NCBI GenBank assembly: GCA_000310025.1
Contig: FN648954.1
Span: 1 to 17,887, forward strand
From: Ectocarpus siliculosus
Taxonomy: Eukaryota; Sar; Phaeophyceae; Ectocarpales; Ectocarpaceae
Length of the DNA: 17,887 bases
Direction of reading: 5' to 3'
The notes below the pieces were generated by a model. That model searched no databases and was not told the origin of the DNA. It saw only the letters and a list, made by a program, of their open reading frames with translations. Shown here one piece after another: positions 1-8,810 of this stretch. A program made the position numbers and the translations under genes. Each line of letters opens with the position of its first letter. Position 1 is the first letter of the stretch.

Positions 1-78
1 GGCCGCGGACAGCGCCGCAGAACCTAGGTTGAACACCGGAGCCAGCTGAAGAGCACCGTCCCCGTCGCCATCGACTTC
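1..78 (-). CDS. Exon 10 (partial): continuation beyond left edge
   Basis: The minus strand has a pyrimidine-rich acceptor ending GATAG just upstream of 78. From there 26 codons are open to the window edge, beginning EVDGDGDGALQLAPVFNLG. The phase (0) matches the GTAAGA donor of exon 9. The repeated Asp-Gly pairs resemble short calcium-loop or FG-GAP-like sequence, but the fragment is too short to assign. It could instead be an exon of the next gene. Confidence 0.45.
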
Positions 79-3000
79 CTATCACGACAGGCAGGTTCGG
101 AGACAAAACGCGCCAAGAGGGATGAGGAAGAGAAGCGGGGGGGGGGAAGAAAAGCCGCGAATCATATGTTTCTTGTCCGCTCGTAGCCCCGGAAATCATT
201 GATGCTACGCTACGAGGTAGACAAGCACTAGATCATATGCACCAGGGCCAGATCGAATGTGAGCTACCTTTCTGACTTTCGACTCCATGCCAAGGGCGAC
301 AAACGCTTCGATAGAAAAGGCTGCATGCCTTTCACAATAATTAAGAGATGACAGCCGGTACGAGTTGAAGCGCTACTGAGCGCTGGTGCATCCACATTCA
401 GTCATAATGCGCAAAGGTGAACCTACTCATATCTGGATGTCATAGCTCGGGGAATTGCCTCTTGGAGTACGCTTCGAGCTTAACTGCCCGGGATGGTAGA
501 CTCATATCTTCACGAGAAAAAGGAACACAATTACTGCTGCGTGAGATTTGTTTCCGAGGCTACACCCATCCTATCACTATGATCGCGACCTGTTCAGCAT
601 ACACTTCTCTGAACTGTACACCGAAGGGCAGGGCTGACCAATATTTGGCATGGTTAGAGTGGTATCGCTGTGGTCGTGCGCCAACGGGAGAACACGCTGC
701 ATGCCCTAACTTCGTCGTGAGTGAGACCTTGTCGAGGCCGGCCCGAGGGAAGACCGCCTCCAAAACGGCGAAATCAGCGTATGTCATTGGCAGCGCGAAA
801 GAATTGCCTCATACGAAACAAATGGAAGCAGCACTACCGTCTCAAAACCTCAAACTCAACGGCAGTACAAGGTCCTCCAGAGGGGATGGGGTCCCATCTT
901 ACCGTGCAAAGGTCTTCGATGTCATCGCAGGTCGCCGACTCTCCGCTAACTCGGATGTAGAGGTACTCAGCCCTCTCGTCGTTGGTGCAGTACACCCGCA
1001 GGCGGACGATCCTGTTCTCCAACAGTCCCCGGAGGTTAGGCTCCCAGTTGGCCTGTATCGTGGCTGCGTATAGGTCTCTCTGGGTCGGGTAGAAGACGTG
1101 CTTGAGCTCGTGGGTGTCCCCGTCAGACTTGACAAACTGCGGTGTTTCCCGCCAGAGGTACAGCAGACAGGAGAACGAAAGAGCAGAGCGAAGAACGGCC
1201 GAGTAGAAAAGAGTAACGCGGAGGACGTGGGTGAAAGGGTACAGAAGCGAGCCTCTAAAAGCCATCGTTGCTCCCACCAGGCAGGCATGGCGTAGAGCCC
1301 GGCTCTCGGTTGAGGCGGAAAGAGCAGTCTCAAATACCCGTGGGCGCTGGATTGATAACCGCTCGGCCGCCGGCGGCCATGGAGGTCAGCCCACTATGCG
1401 AACTGGTTGGTTCGCAGCCAACAAATGCGTGGCGGGTGCTTGTGGCCCACAACGTCGCGTCGTCTTGGCTATCTCGGTCCTCTCAAATGGAGCGGTGAGT
1501 AATTTATTTCACCCCGCTGCCTTTTCGCGGTGACGTCTATAGCGGCTTTTGTGATCAGGTAAGTAAGCTTGGATAAACTCGCCTCGTCTACCCTCCTCTC
1601 TTGACACGGTCTCCCCTTACCTCGGTCTTTGGCACCGCCGAAGCACAAACGTTACTCTCAGGGCATCGGCCTACACCAACCTGTCCGAAACATATATCAC
1701 CCCCGATAATGCCACATTAATAACCCTAATAGAGGACCGAGTTTTCTTTCTCCCATTCATGGTGATGTTCATGGTGATGGTCCTTCTATCGGATGCTTCC
1801 TCACCGCGTTGTACCAGTAGCCGTCCTCTCCCGAGTACTCCGCCGAATCTCCGTTGCAGTAGGTCTCCGTCGTTGCTCCGGTCTTGGTGACCACGGAGTT
1901 ACTCGTCGTCAAGAGGACGTCCCCGGGCGAGTTGGGCACGGCCTCCGGAATGTCGAACGAAGGCAACGCCGGGTCGGAGAACCGGTACCCGGCCGCGGCT
2001 CCGTCGACGTCCGGGGACCAGTTGGTGAACCTGCGGCGCAACCGCGACGTGGTGACAGATAGATCCAATAGTTTTTGTCGTTTATTCTCAAAGTACTCTG
2101 AAAAACGCAGGGAAATTCCCGGAAAACCCGGTGTAGCTTTGTTGGGGGGCGGTTGAAGTTTGGTTTCGCTAGGCAGAGATACCCAAAGCATCAATAGGAC
2201 TTGCATCGGTCATGCGCTTTAGTTTCGAAAGGTCAACGGGCGGTCACCGATAGCTTGTGTATTCTCGTGGGAGAAAGTCCCTTCAGGTCGTGGTTGATTC
2301 GGCGATTTTTTAGAGACATCATCCATCGATCCCGCTTCTTCCGGCACCAGGAGGCAAGGGAGCGGGGGGAAGGGGAGAAGAGGGAGCTTAAGGGCGAGCG
2401 TGTGGGTATTGTAGTGACGGGCACAGTACGGTTTGCCGCAGCTCTTAATTCTGGAGAGAATATTACTGCACTATTTTTGTCAAGGATGGAAGTGTTCAGT
2501 TGATCCTACTCTCTGGTTGGCCACGTCAACACCAACTCTTTTTGTTCAGGTTGCTGCCCGTTGTTGTCGAGGATGGCGGTGTGCCGAACCCCTCTTCCGA
2601 TCCTCGGGTGCGAGACAAATAGCACCCTATACAACGGAAAACGCACTAGTTCCCTCTCGTGTGGCTAGGCGAGGAGATGATCGGACGGCGTTTCGAGTGG
2701 GAGGCGATGGGTACACTCGACCGCTACTCATTAGCCGGTTTCAACTAACGTCGGCTCGAAGATGACGCAAGAGTCGACGACGACGTTGTCCTCCGGGCAC
2801 GTCAAGATCAGCTTTACGTAGTTGTACTGCAGCTGGTTGTAGAGGCTGGGAGCCATCCACGACTCGATCTCCGTCACCCACAGCTCGTTCACCCCGTCTA
2901 CCAAGCTCATGTAGAACATGTCTAGGTCGTGGGACTCTCCATCGATGGTCTCGAACGTCGACCGCCATTCCCCGTTCTTGGGGTCCCAGAACTGGGCAGA

Positions 3001-4970
3001 GCTACCCGTGCAGCCGCGCTCCTCGTTCTCTTCTAGTGCGTTCTCTGTTTTTCGGGTTGTGCGATGGGAGTAAAGGGACGCGGAATTCTGGCTATGGCCT
3101 GGCGTTTTTCTGCTATGTTGGGCGGGGACTTGGGTGCGAGACTGGTACACCTTGGAGGTGGCGTTTCTGTCCAAGCAAACAACGCGCAAAAACTCAACCA
3201 TCATGCATTGCCAAATCGTTAAACATTTCAACCGCGCAAAATGTAATTTCCATTGTCTCTGTTAGTCTAAAAACTCAAACGAAAACAGAGTACTTCTATT
3301 TTGGTCAGCCCTCTCCCGCCAGACAACATCCCATGCTTGTTTGCGAAAACGGTAGCAGGAAACAGAGCAGTCGAAACGAATGCGTCTGAGATCCTTCGAA
3401 TGATTGGGAGTGTGCGCAAAACCTGGGATGAAATGTACAGATCGCGGGGCATATCAACCACCACGGGCACTGCTTGACCGATTCCCGCTCAACGGAAGCG
3501 GTCCGTACTGATTCAGGCCGTGACACAACAGCCGGCCCCGTTCAAACCAACCTCTACCAGCTGTGCCGCCCGTCGGAACGGACGTTGTTTGGCTGGTACA
3601 ACCCGCCATTCTTCATACAAAAACCACATTGTTCTCCTACAAATAGTGTGGTCGTCAGCCTACATATAGTCTAGCCGCAACGCTTCATCCATGTAGTTTT
3701 GAGTGGCTTCACCCTCGTTTTCATTCCCGTCTGGGGATCACTCCAATGGTTCACGCAGTTTCACCGCTAGAGTGTAAGTCCCAAGGTTCATGTCCCCGAA
3801 ACGCGTTTCGCCTGTCATTGTCAGAGCTTGCATGTTCCAGGAAGCTCTCTGCACTTCACAGCTACAGCGATCAGGAGGGTTTTGTGTGTACGAAGCGACA
3901 AGCGTAGGCAAGCGATGCGGTGGGTTTCCGGTTTCTACCGCGGCCGTGCAGTCGTTAGCCCTAGCAACACTTTTCCCTCGTGGCCGATGTTTTCCTTTGG
4001 GAGGCGGCCCTTGCATGCCCCTCCAATCAAAGGCGACAGACCCCTCCCCAAGAGAACCGGGGGAGGGGGCTGCGAGACTGAGAAAATCTAGCTCTGGTGC
4101 AATTCGGCAACGAACCATCCCCAAGGGTTGAAATGGAACGAGGGTTAGGCTCACGAGCTCGCGAGCGGGCCGCCCGCATCATCGCTTGCTCACTTGTGAT
4201 AGCCTGTTGACGGAATTCATAAGTGCTCATCGCTCTGCTACCCCCGCAAATTTCGCCGTCGTCGCTCCCTGTGCACTCCATTTCACATTTCGCCGACTCG
4301 CCGAACATGAGGTAGTCGGCGTCGGCGTCCTCCGGACCGCACCAGCACTGTCTGGACCGCTGTGTCCCGAACTGCCTGGACCCGGCGCACAGTTCTCCGC
4401 AGAGCTGCGCGGGCCGCCGCCACCCCGTCACGAGCAAGGATATTAGCGGCGCGATCGCCCCGTCAACACACGGAAGAGAAACGAATTCGTCCGCGAGAAG
4501 AGAGGTATGTTTGTCCATCAAAAATATTTTTCCACGTGTGGTCAACTCCGCGGTACCAGATGGTTGATCGCGTCACTCTTTTTGCATACATTGTAGTGTG
4601 CGGAATAGCCATATTTTCGATGGGTTTTGTCACCACTGGAAATATACCAAACAATTGGAATTATGTCGTATGTAGAGCAGGTGAAGCATGGGATGAACCG
4701 AAGTCCGTCTCGTGAGATCTGGATACAGCTCGCTGTTCGGCTCGCTGAGCACCTCACGGCAGATCGCGTTTGGTGCAGGTGCGGCGAAACCGACATGGTC
4801 CATCCCAGTTTTTAATGTGAGACGGGTCTACACAGTGCGATTTGTCATTTTTACTGATAATCCTCGACGCTGCCCGCTCGCTCTCCGCGTTTCACGCGAG
4901 GCTGGACACAACACAAAACACAACAAAACAACGACAAAAAGCAACAACAACTACTACCACGACTATGACT

Positions 4971-5010
<40 letters not shown>

Positions 5011-8000
5011 TGACGACTATGACGACGGTCACCACGAACACAAACACAAACGCAAGACACATTCTTCGATGACAAGAGCCGCTGCGGATAGCAACAGAAA
5101 CGGCAATCCCCGCTTTCCCCCCCAAAGGTACTATGCAGACGACCGTACGTCGTATGCACACACCTCTGCGGTCATGTCCGACCGCTTTGCCTCCAGCTCC
5201 ATGATACGATTACTGCTTCTGTCCTTGAAACATCCAAGGTAGGTGTAGTCTGTGGCCAAGGGCGAGGGAGACGCACACGGGAAGGAGCAGAGGTCCCTTT
5301 GAGACAGTCCACGGGGGATGACAAATCGTGGGAATTAACAGCTCAGGTCTGCAGTGGAGGAATTGTGCCATAGGCGTCATTGCGACGCAGGACGCGGTAG
5401 TTGACGTACGAGCATTGTCTAGCACCATAAGGTGCACGAAACGATCTCAAATGGGCGAGAGCCTAGGTGGGAGATGCTGACCAAGAAACCTTTTTTACTA
5501 CATGCAGCTACATGCAGCTGTTTTTTGTTTTTCTTGTGTCGTCCTCATCCCTTCTCCCGCCATTGCTCGCAGGGCTGACTTCCGCTTCAGGATTGAATCG
5601 TTTGTACCGAAGAGATCCAATCTAGACTAACACAGAGCGGTCTATGCCACTCATCTTCGTTTTCTTCGCGAAACGGGTCAGTTGTTCCTTCCCTCCAATA
5701 CGCACATGAAACTGAACTATCTACGGCGGTATTAGCGATCCAATATTGTTTTGGTGAGAGTTGAAACTCTGATTTGGTTATGACATGGTTTACACGGGAT
5801 ATCGTCGACTAAATCGGCGGGGGGGCCTGTTTAAGTGTGGAAATATTGTTGTAACGTATTTTCTGTTGTTCGGAGAATCTATTGTAGATGTTATGGCGCA
5901 CCGATGGGGAAAAAAGGGAAAAATTGGTCATCCCCATGGGCTAAGTGACTGTTACTTCACACGACAAGCTACTGCTTGGAATTCTCTCTTGTGCCTGTTG
6001 CCGTGAGTCTTTGGATATCGTCGTTCCTTGAACACGACGGCTCACCAAGCAGTTCGCAGGGCGCTGGGTTATCATCACCGCAGAACCCGTCGTCACTGTC
6101 AACATCTCCCGAGTCGCAGGTGCTTTCCTCGTCAGAGCAGCAATAGACACCATCAGCATCGACTATTCCGTCATGCTCGGTGCACGGATCATCTGTTCGT
6201 GGCAGAGCGGGTCAGTTAGGGGGCAGCGCACGTTTGACAGGCCGTTGTGTTGGGAAAGTTCGAACTTTGTTAGCACGACAAATCCAGTCGTCGAGGGGTG
6301 GTACTGCTGGACGTGCAAACGCGGGGGGTAATCGATGCTACTTTTGAAATAGGCACACGAAGTACCCGCACCATCAGATCCCATGACCCCAAACGTAGCA
6401 AGAAATCGTGTTTCAGGCGCGCGGTGTGCGGTTTTCCATCACGTTGTTGGTGTGCACATCGTCTCGGCAAAAAGTCGAACACAAAAACAGTTCTCTTTCT
6501 CGTCTTCTCAAATCAAGGCATATTTTCTGGCCCCTCCGCTGTATTGTTTGAATACTAAGTTATCCCCACATAACAGTCAGGCTAACGATACGTGTATGAT
6601 ATCGACGTGTTGGTGGTGCAAGCCGCTTGCTGCATTGATTTCTGTGCTCGGCATGCCGTCACCAACTTACGACCGGTGACCAGTATCAACAGAAAAGACC
6701 ATAATTTCGTACGAACATATATCATGAGGCACATTTGCGAATCGCGCTTTTGGCTCGCTGCTGTAAATGCCAAGTTCGTTGAAGTCAATAGACAACAGTA
6801 ACAACGTGCCAACCATTTGAATAGAATCTGTCGTACACGCCCGGCACTCACCACTCTCTTCGGTACTACCGTACCGACTATCGACGACGGCCCACCAATT
6901 GCTCCAGAACTCGTCATCTTTCCGGCTGCCGTCCTCATTAAACCCCTCTGACCAGGGCAGACCCTGGTCTGCCTTTCCGGCCAAAATGAGCGCGTTTCCG
7001 ACGCCCAGGGAAGCCGAGCTCGTGGGCCCTATGGGTGACGCCGCGTGCACTACAACGGACTGCACCTTTTCACCGCTGGAAAATCCGTGAGAACAGTCGT
7101 CGACGAACTCATATGGTTCGGTGTAGTTGTAGGGTGTGGCCTCTGTGAAGTTGACCGTGAACTCGAGGCAGCCATTCTGCAGCGAGCTGGAATGGTCCAT
7201 CTTCGCGCATGTGATGTTCAGCCGGATCGTGGTGTCGTTGAGGGCCTCGTACAGACTTGGGTCCATGTGGGGCTGACAAAATAGTTGTCGATCAACGGGA
7301 GAGGGAGGGGGAGATTGTCTCCAAGACACAGAAGAAGAATGGTGCCCCGAGTATTGGGATACGGTCGTAGGTAGGTCGCAAAAGATACCAGACTCCCTGG
7401 GCCCAAATTCAAAGCTCGAATACTCCACAACGAAGATTGCCAGAACCAAACGGTTCGTTCGCGGAAAGCTTTCAACGCCTTCACTTTCGGCACCCTCGCC
7501 GTTCTTGCCGCATGAGCGTTCGAGTTTAGAAAACCGGTCCAGATGGTGTGGCATCTTACAGTACGCCACCTACGGTAATGAGGTGGAGCACAAGGCGAAC
7601 GTGCGTGTCTTTCCCACGCACTGCTGTTCAGCGTGAAGCGATATAGCGTCGCTGGGTCGAGCTGGAAACAGGATCAAGGACGTAAACAAAGTAGAATTTG
7701 GACCGGAAGAAAAATTACGTTTTGCGGCTAGCTATGCTTGTGAGGCAGATGTACGGGCGCTGCTAGAGTTCAGGAGTGGCATACACGAGGCCACAAGCCT
7801 CGAGTCGGGGGGAAGTGTAGGTATTATTTCGGGGGCTATCCGTTGCTGAAGATGGGAGGACATTGTTTGTCATATTATTGTTGTTGCTGATCTCTTCACA
7901 TGAAACTCGTATCAGTTGCTAATCCCAAAATCTAGGAAAAACTCTCGGTCCGTGGTCACAAAAAGTGCTGGCCTAATGTTTGCCATATGAAATTCATAAT

Positions 8001-8810
8001 TTCTCAAAATGGGCACATACCTGGAGGTGGCGGACCCAGAGCTGGTTTTGGTAGGTCGCGTAGAACACGTCAACTTCGAGCTCGTCGCCATCGTTCCCAA
8101 TGTATGTGGTGTTCCACGTGTCGTCCCCTACATGGTAAGCACTCGATTCACCGTTGCAGCTGTGCAGCGTTCCGTCTGTTGTCGTACATGATGAGCAGAG
8201 AACAACAGGCATTGAACATGAACAAATATATCATTATGCAGCAGTAGCATTCGCAGTTCTGGTATTTGCGCTACAGTATATGGGTGCTATTGGTTCGAGA
8301 CTGGCACCCTTGTCCTCCAACAAACCGCCGGCTGGCACCGTTGACGTACCACACGTACACGTGGACATTCCAATGTCTGCGCCAGCCAAAGTCATGGCGC
8401 ACCTGCATCGCGACTACCGCTGCTCGAGTGTACACAATGTCAAGTGCACGCCGAGGCACGCGCACCAGTGTAGACTACAAGTACAGCAGTAAATACATGA
8501 CAATTTCATGCCAACGACGTGGCATTTTCTTTCCGTCACCTTTGCGCTCTCGCTTGATACGTCTACTCTGTAATAACGTCGAAATTGACTCACTTTCGTC
8601 TTCCTCCACCCATCCTCGTGTGATGATGTTGTTACCGAGGTTGAGCTGGACGTCACCAGGGCTGTTTGGCCCTGCCTCCGGCAAGCGGAAGTTCGGCAAC
8701 TGTCCATCGCTGAAAGTGAAGTTACAGGCGTCTGTCGTCGTAAACTGGGAGGCGGACACCGCCGTCGTGGGCAGCAACGCCACCAACGCGAAGCAGCATT
8801 TTTTTAGCAT
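1..8810 (-). CDS. Secreted WSC-domain protein with three copies of an unassigned extracellular module (ten exons, 3' end outside window)
   Basis: Coding exons, 5' to 3' on the minus strand: 8810-8594, 8175-8021, 7272-6852, 6192-6046, 5249-5164, 4404-4194, 3044-2750, 2030-1805, 1136-903, 78-1. Together they give 690 codons with no stop. Intron donors in order are GTGAGT, GTATGT, GTGAGT, GTGAGC, GTGTGT, GTGAGC, GTTAGT, GTGAGG and GTAAGA; every acceptor ends in AG. Phases in order are 1,0,1,1,0,1,2,0,0, and each junction keeps the frame. Introns are 418-1149 bp. Layout: signal peptide 1-20, module 1 about 29-168, linker 169-264, acidic Cys-rich segment 265-313, WSC 316-405, module 2 about 413-510, module 3 about 511-664 onward. 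WSC domains occur in secreted or membrane-bound proteins and are linked to carbohydrate binding, so an extracellular wall or matrix role is inferred. No enzyme domain is visible. The least secure points are the exon 7 acceptor, the GTTAGT donor and the 3' end, where an in-frame TAG at 834 is the alternative. Confidence 0.72.
903..1136 (-). CDS. Exon 9: second half of module 3
   Basis: It starts in phase 0 after AACACCGCAG. It encodes residues 587-664 with DGDTHELKHVFY, DLYAATIQ, WEPNLRGLL and VRLRVYC, completing module 3, followed by two more cysteines. I end the exon at the strong donor ACG|GTAAGA (phase 0) because it joins in frame to an open exon at 78-1 with an intron of ordinary size for this gene. 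The alternative is readthrough to TAG at 836-834, adding 22 residues and ending the gene there. The sequence alone does not settle which is used. Confidence 0.72.
1805..2030 (-). CDS. Exon 8: first half of module 3
   Basis: It starts with one base after the acceptor GCGCCGCAG (phase 2) and ends at GCG|GTGAGG (phase 0). It encodes residues 511-586. It carries LPSFDIPEAVPNSPGDV, nearly the same as LPNFRLPEAGPNSPGDV of exon 1, then SNSVVT (compare NNIIT), YCNGDSAEY and DGYWYNA. The open frame extends upstream to 2206, but that part has no match in module 1 and lies in the intron. Confidence 0.78.
2750..3044 (-). CDS. Exon 7: module 2 (lacks the N-terminal part)
   Basis: It encodes residues 413-510 with CTGSSAQF, DGESHDLDMFY, ELWVTEIE, MAPSLYNQL, VKLILTC and DSCVIFEP, the same order as module 1 but in a single exon. 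The acceptor is either AAAACAG (start 3044) or CACTAG (start 3032); both give phase 1 after exon 6 and differ by four residues. The donor GTTAGT at 2749 is the weakest in the gene, but it is the only one that joins to exon 8 in frame (phase 2) at a place matching module 1. The LPEA...PNSPGDV block expected at the start of the module is not encoded here. Confidence 0.75.
3045..4193 (-). other. Intron 6, the longest intron
   Basis: This 1149-bp gap separates the WSC domain from module 2. The other modules begin with an LPEA...PNSPGDV exon, so this is where module 2's missing first exon would be expected. I found no copy of that block here. The only candidate is a 57-bp stretch at 3811-3755 with phase-1 splice sites on both sides and the peptide GDMNLGTYTLA, loosely like GDVQLNLGNNIIT. 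Nothing else coding was seen. Confidence 0.45.
4194..4404 (-). CDS. Exon 6: remainder of the WSC domain
   Basis: It starts after a CGCAG acceptor in phase 0 and ends at A|GTGAGC in phase 1. It encodes residues 343-412 with the remaining seven WSC cysteines: 344 and 348 (LCGELC), 362 and 364 (QCWCG), 382 and 386 (KCEMEC) and 395 (ICGG), then SRAMSTYEF, the typical closing strand of the domain. With exon 5 all eight conserved cysteines are present, plus the FGTQ and FGES positions seen in the family. WSC domains were named from yeast wall-stress sensors and also occur in extracellular enzymes; here no catalytic domain is attached in the visible part. Confidence 0.85.
4405..5163 (-). other. Intron 5, inside the WSC domain
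   Basis: This 759-bp phase-0 intron splits the WSC domain between MTAE and LCGELC. It holds the hexanucleotide microsatellite at 4971-5010 and an open, coding-like minus-strand stretch around 4680-4833 that cannot be spliced in without destroying the WSC domain. Confidence 0.6.
4971..5010. repeat. (ACGACA)n-type microsatellite
   Basis: About six and a half copies of the hexamer CAACGA lie within a wider AC-rich, purine/pyrimidine-skewed stretch (about 4915-5060) in intron 5. The long Asp-Asn or Thr runs readable across it in several frames are artefacts of the repeat and not proteins. Confidence 0.9.
5164..5249 (-). CDS. Exon 5: first third of the WSC domain
   Basis: This 86-bp exon starts after the acceptor GGCCACAG (phase 1) and ends at GAG|GTGTGT (phase 0). 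It encodes residues 314-342: YLGCFKDRSSNRI, then an Arg/Lys-Glu helix-like stretch, then MTAE. The pattern of an aromatic-LGC(F/Y)-x-D opening, R-x-(L/M) and then M(T/S)-x-E is the standard start of WSC domains. The first conserved cysteine is residue 320. The rest of the domain is in exon 6, and joining them restores the family spacing. Confidence 0.8.
6046..6192 (-). CDS. Exon 4: acidic six-cysteine segment
   Basis: This 147-bp exon is too short to stand out as an open frame. It starts after the acceptor ACGAACAG with two bases and ends at G|GTGAGC, so both flanking introns are phase 1 and the exon can be gained or lost without a frame change. It encodes residues 265-313 with cysteines at 268, 282, 283, 290, 302 and 310, including an adjacent CC pair, and about a third Asp/Glu. 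The Asp-rich spacing could bind calcium, but it does not form a canonical EF-hand or EGF repeat that I can recognise. It lies directly before the WSC domain. Confidence 0.62.
6852..7272 (-). CDS. Exon 3: end of module 1 and linker
   Basis: It starts in phase 0 after a pyrimidine-rich acceptor ending TTTTGTCAG and ends at G|GTGAGT, phase 1. It encodes residues 125-264. The first 45 residues complete module 1: MDPSLYEAL, then IRLNITC, then the third conserved cysteine in NGCLEF. Sequons lie at residues 136, 143, 165 and 173, giving module 1 seven in all. The remaining ~95 residues form a linker that resembles no family I know and contains a tryptophan-rich patch (FWSNWWAVVD). The frame is open well beyond the exon on both sides, so the boundaries rest on the splice sites and the match to modules 2 and 3. 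Confidence 0.77.
8021..8175 (-). CDS. Exon 2: central part of module 1
   Basis: It begins after the acceptor ACAACAG with two bases, matching the phase-1 donor of exon 1, and ends at CAG|GTATGT in phase 0. It encodes residues 73-124 with CNGESSAY, an NTT sequon at 94, DGDELEVDVFY and QLWVRHLQ. These match CTGSSAQF / DGESHDLDMFY / ELWVTEIE in exon 7 and CNGDSAEY / DGDTHELKHVFY / DLYAATIQ in exons 8-9, which supports the exon independently of the splice signals. Confidence 0.8.
8594..8810 (-). CDS. Exon 1: signal peptide and start of module 1
   Basis: The start ATG is placed at 8810-8808 because it opens a clear signal peptide, MLKKCCFALVALLPTTAVSA, with a basic n-region, hydrophobic core and an A-V-S-A cleavage site. 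An in-frame ATG-led extension to 8852 would put polar residues ahead of it and is less likely. The mature part contains the sequon NFT at residue 30 and the motif LPEAGPNSPGDV (residues 44-55), which recurs almost unchanged in exon 8. The exon ends at a consensus donor A|GTGAGT, phase 1. Splicing to exon 2 creates a new sequon, NGT, across the junction at residue 73. Confidence 0.78.

Noticed and set aside
417-1073. 218-codon plus-strand open frame
   Set aside because: It overlaps exon 9 of the minus-strand gene on the opposite strand. Its peptide shows no domain pattern, and the minus strand carries the module homology.
4712-5242. 176-codon plus-strand frame with Asp-Asn repeat
   Set aside because: The repeat is the hexanucleotide microsatellite, and the frame crosses intron 5 and exon 5 on the wrong strand.
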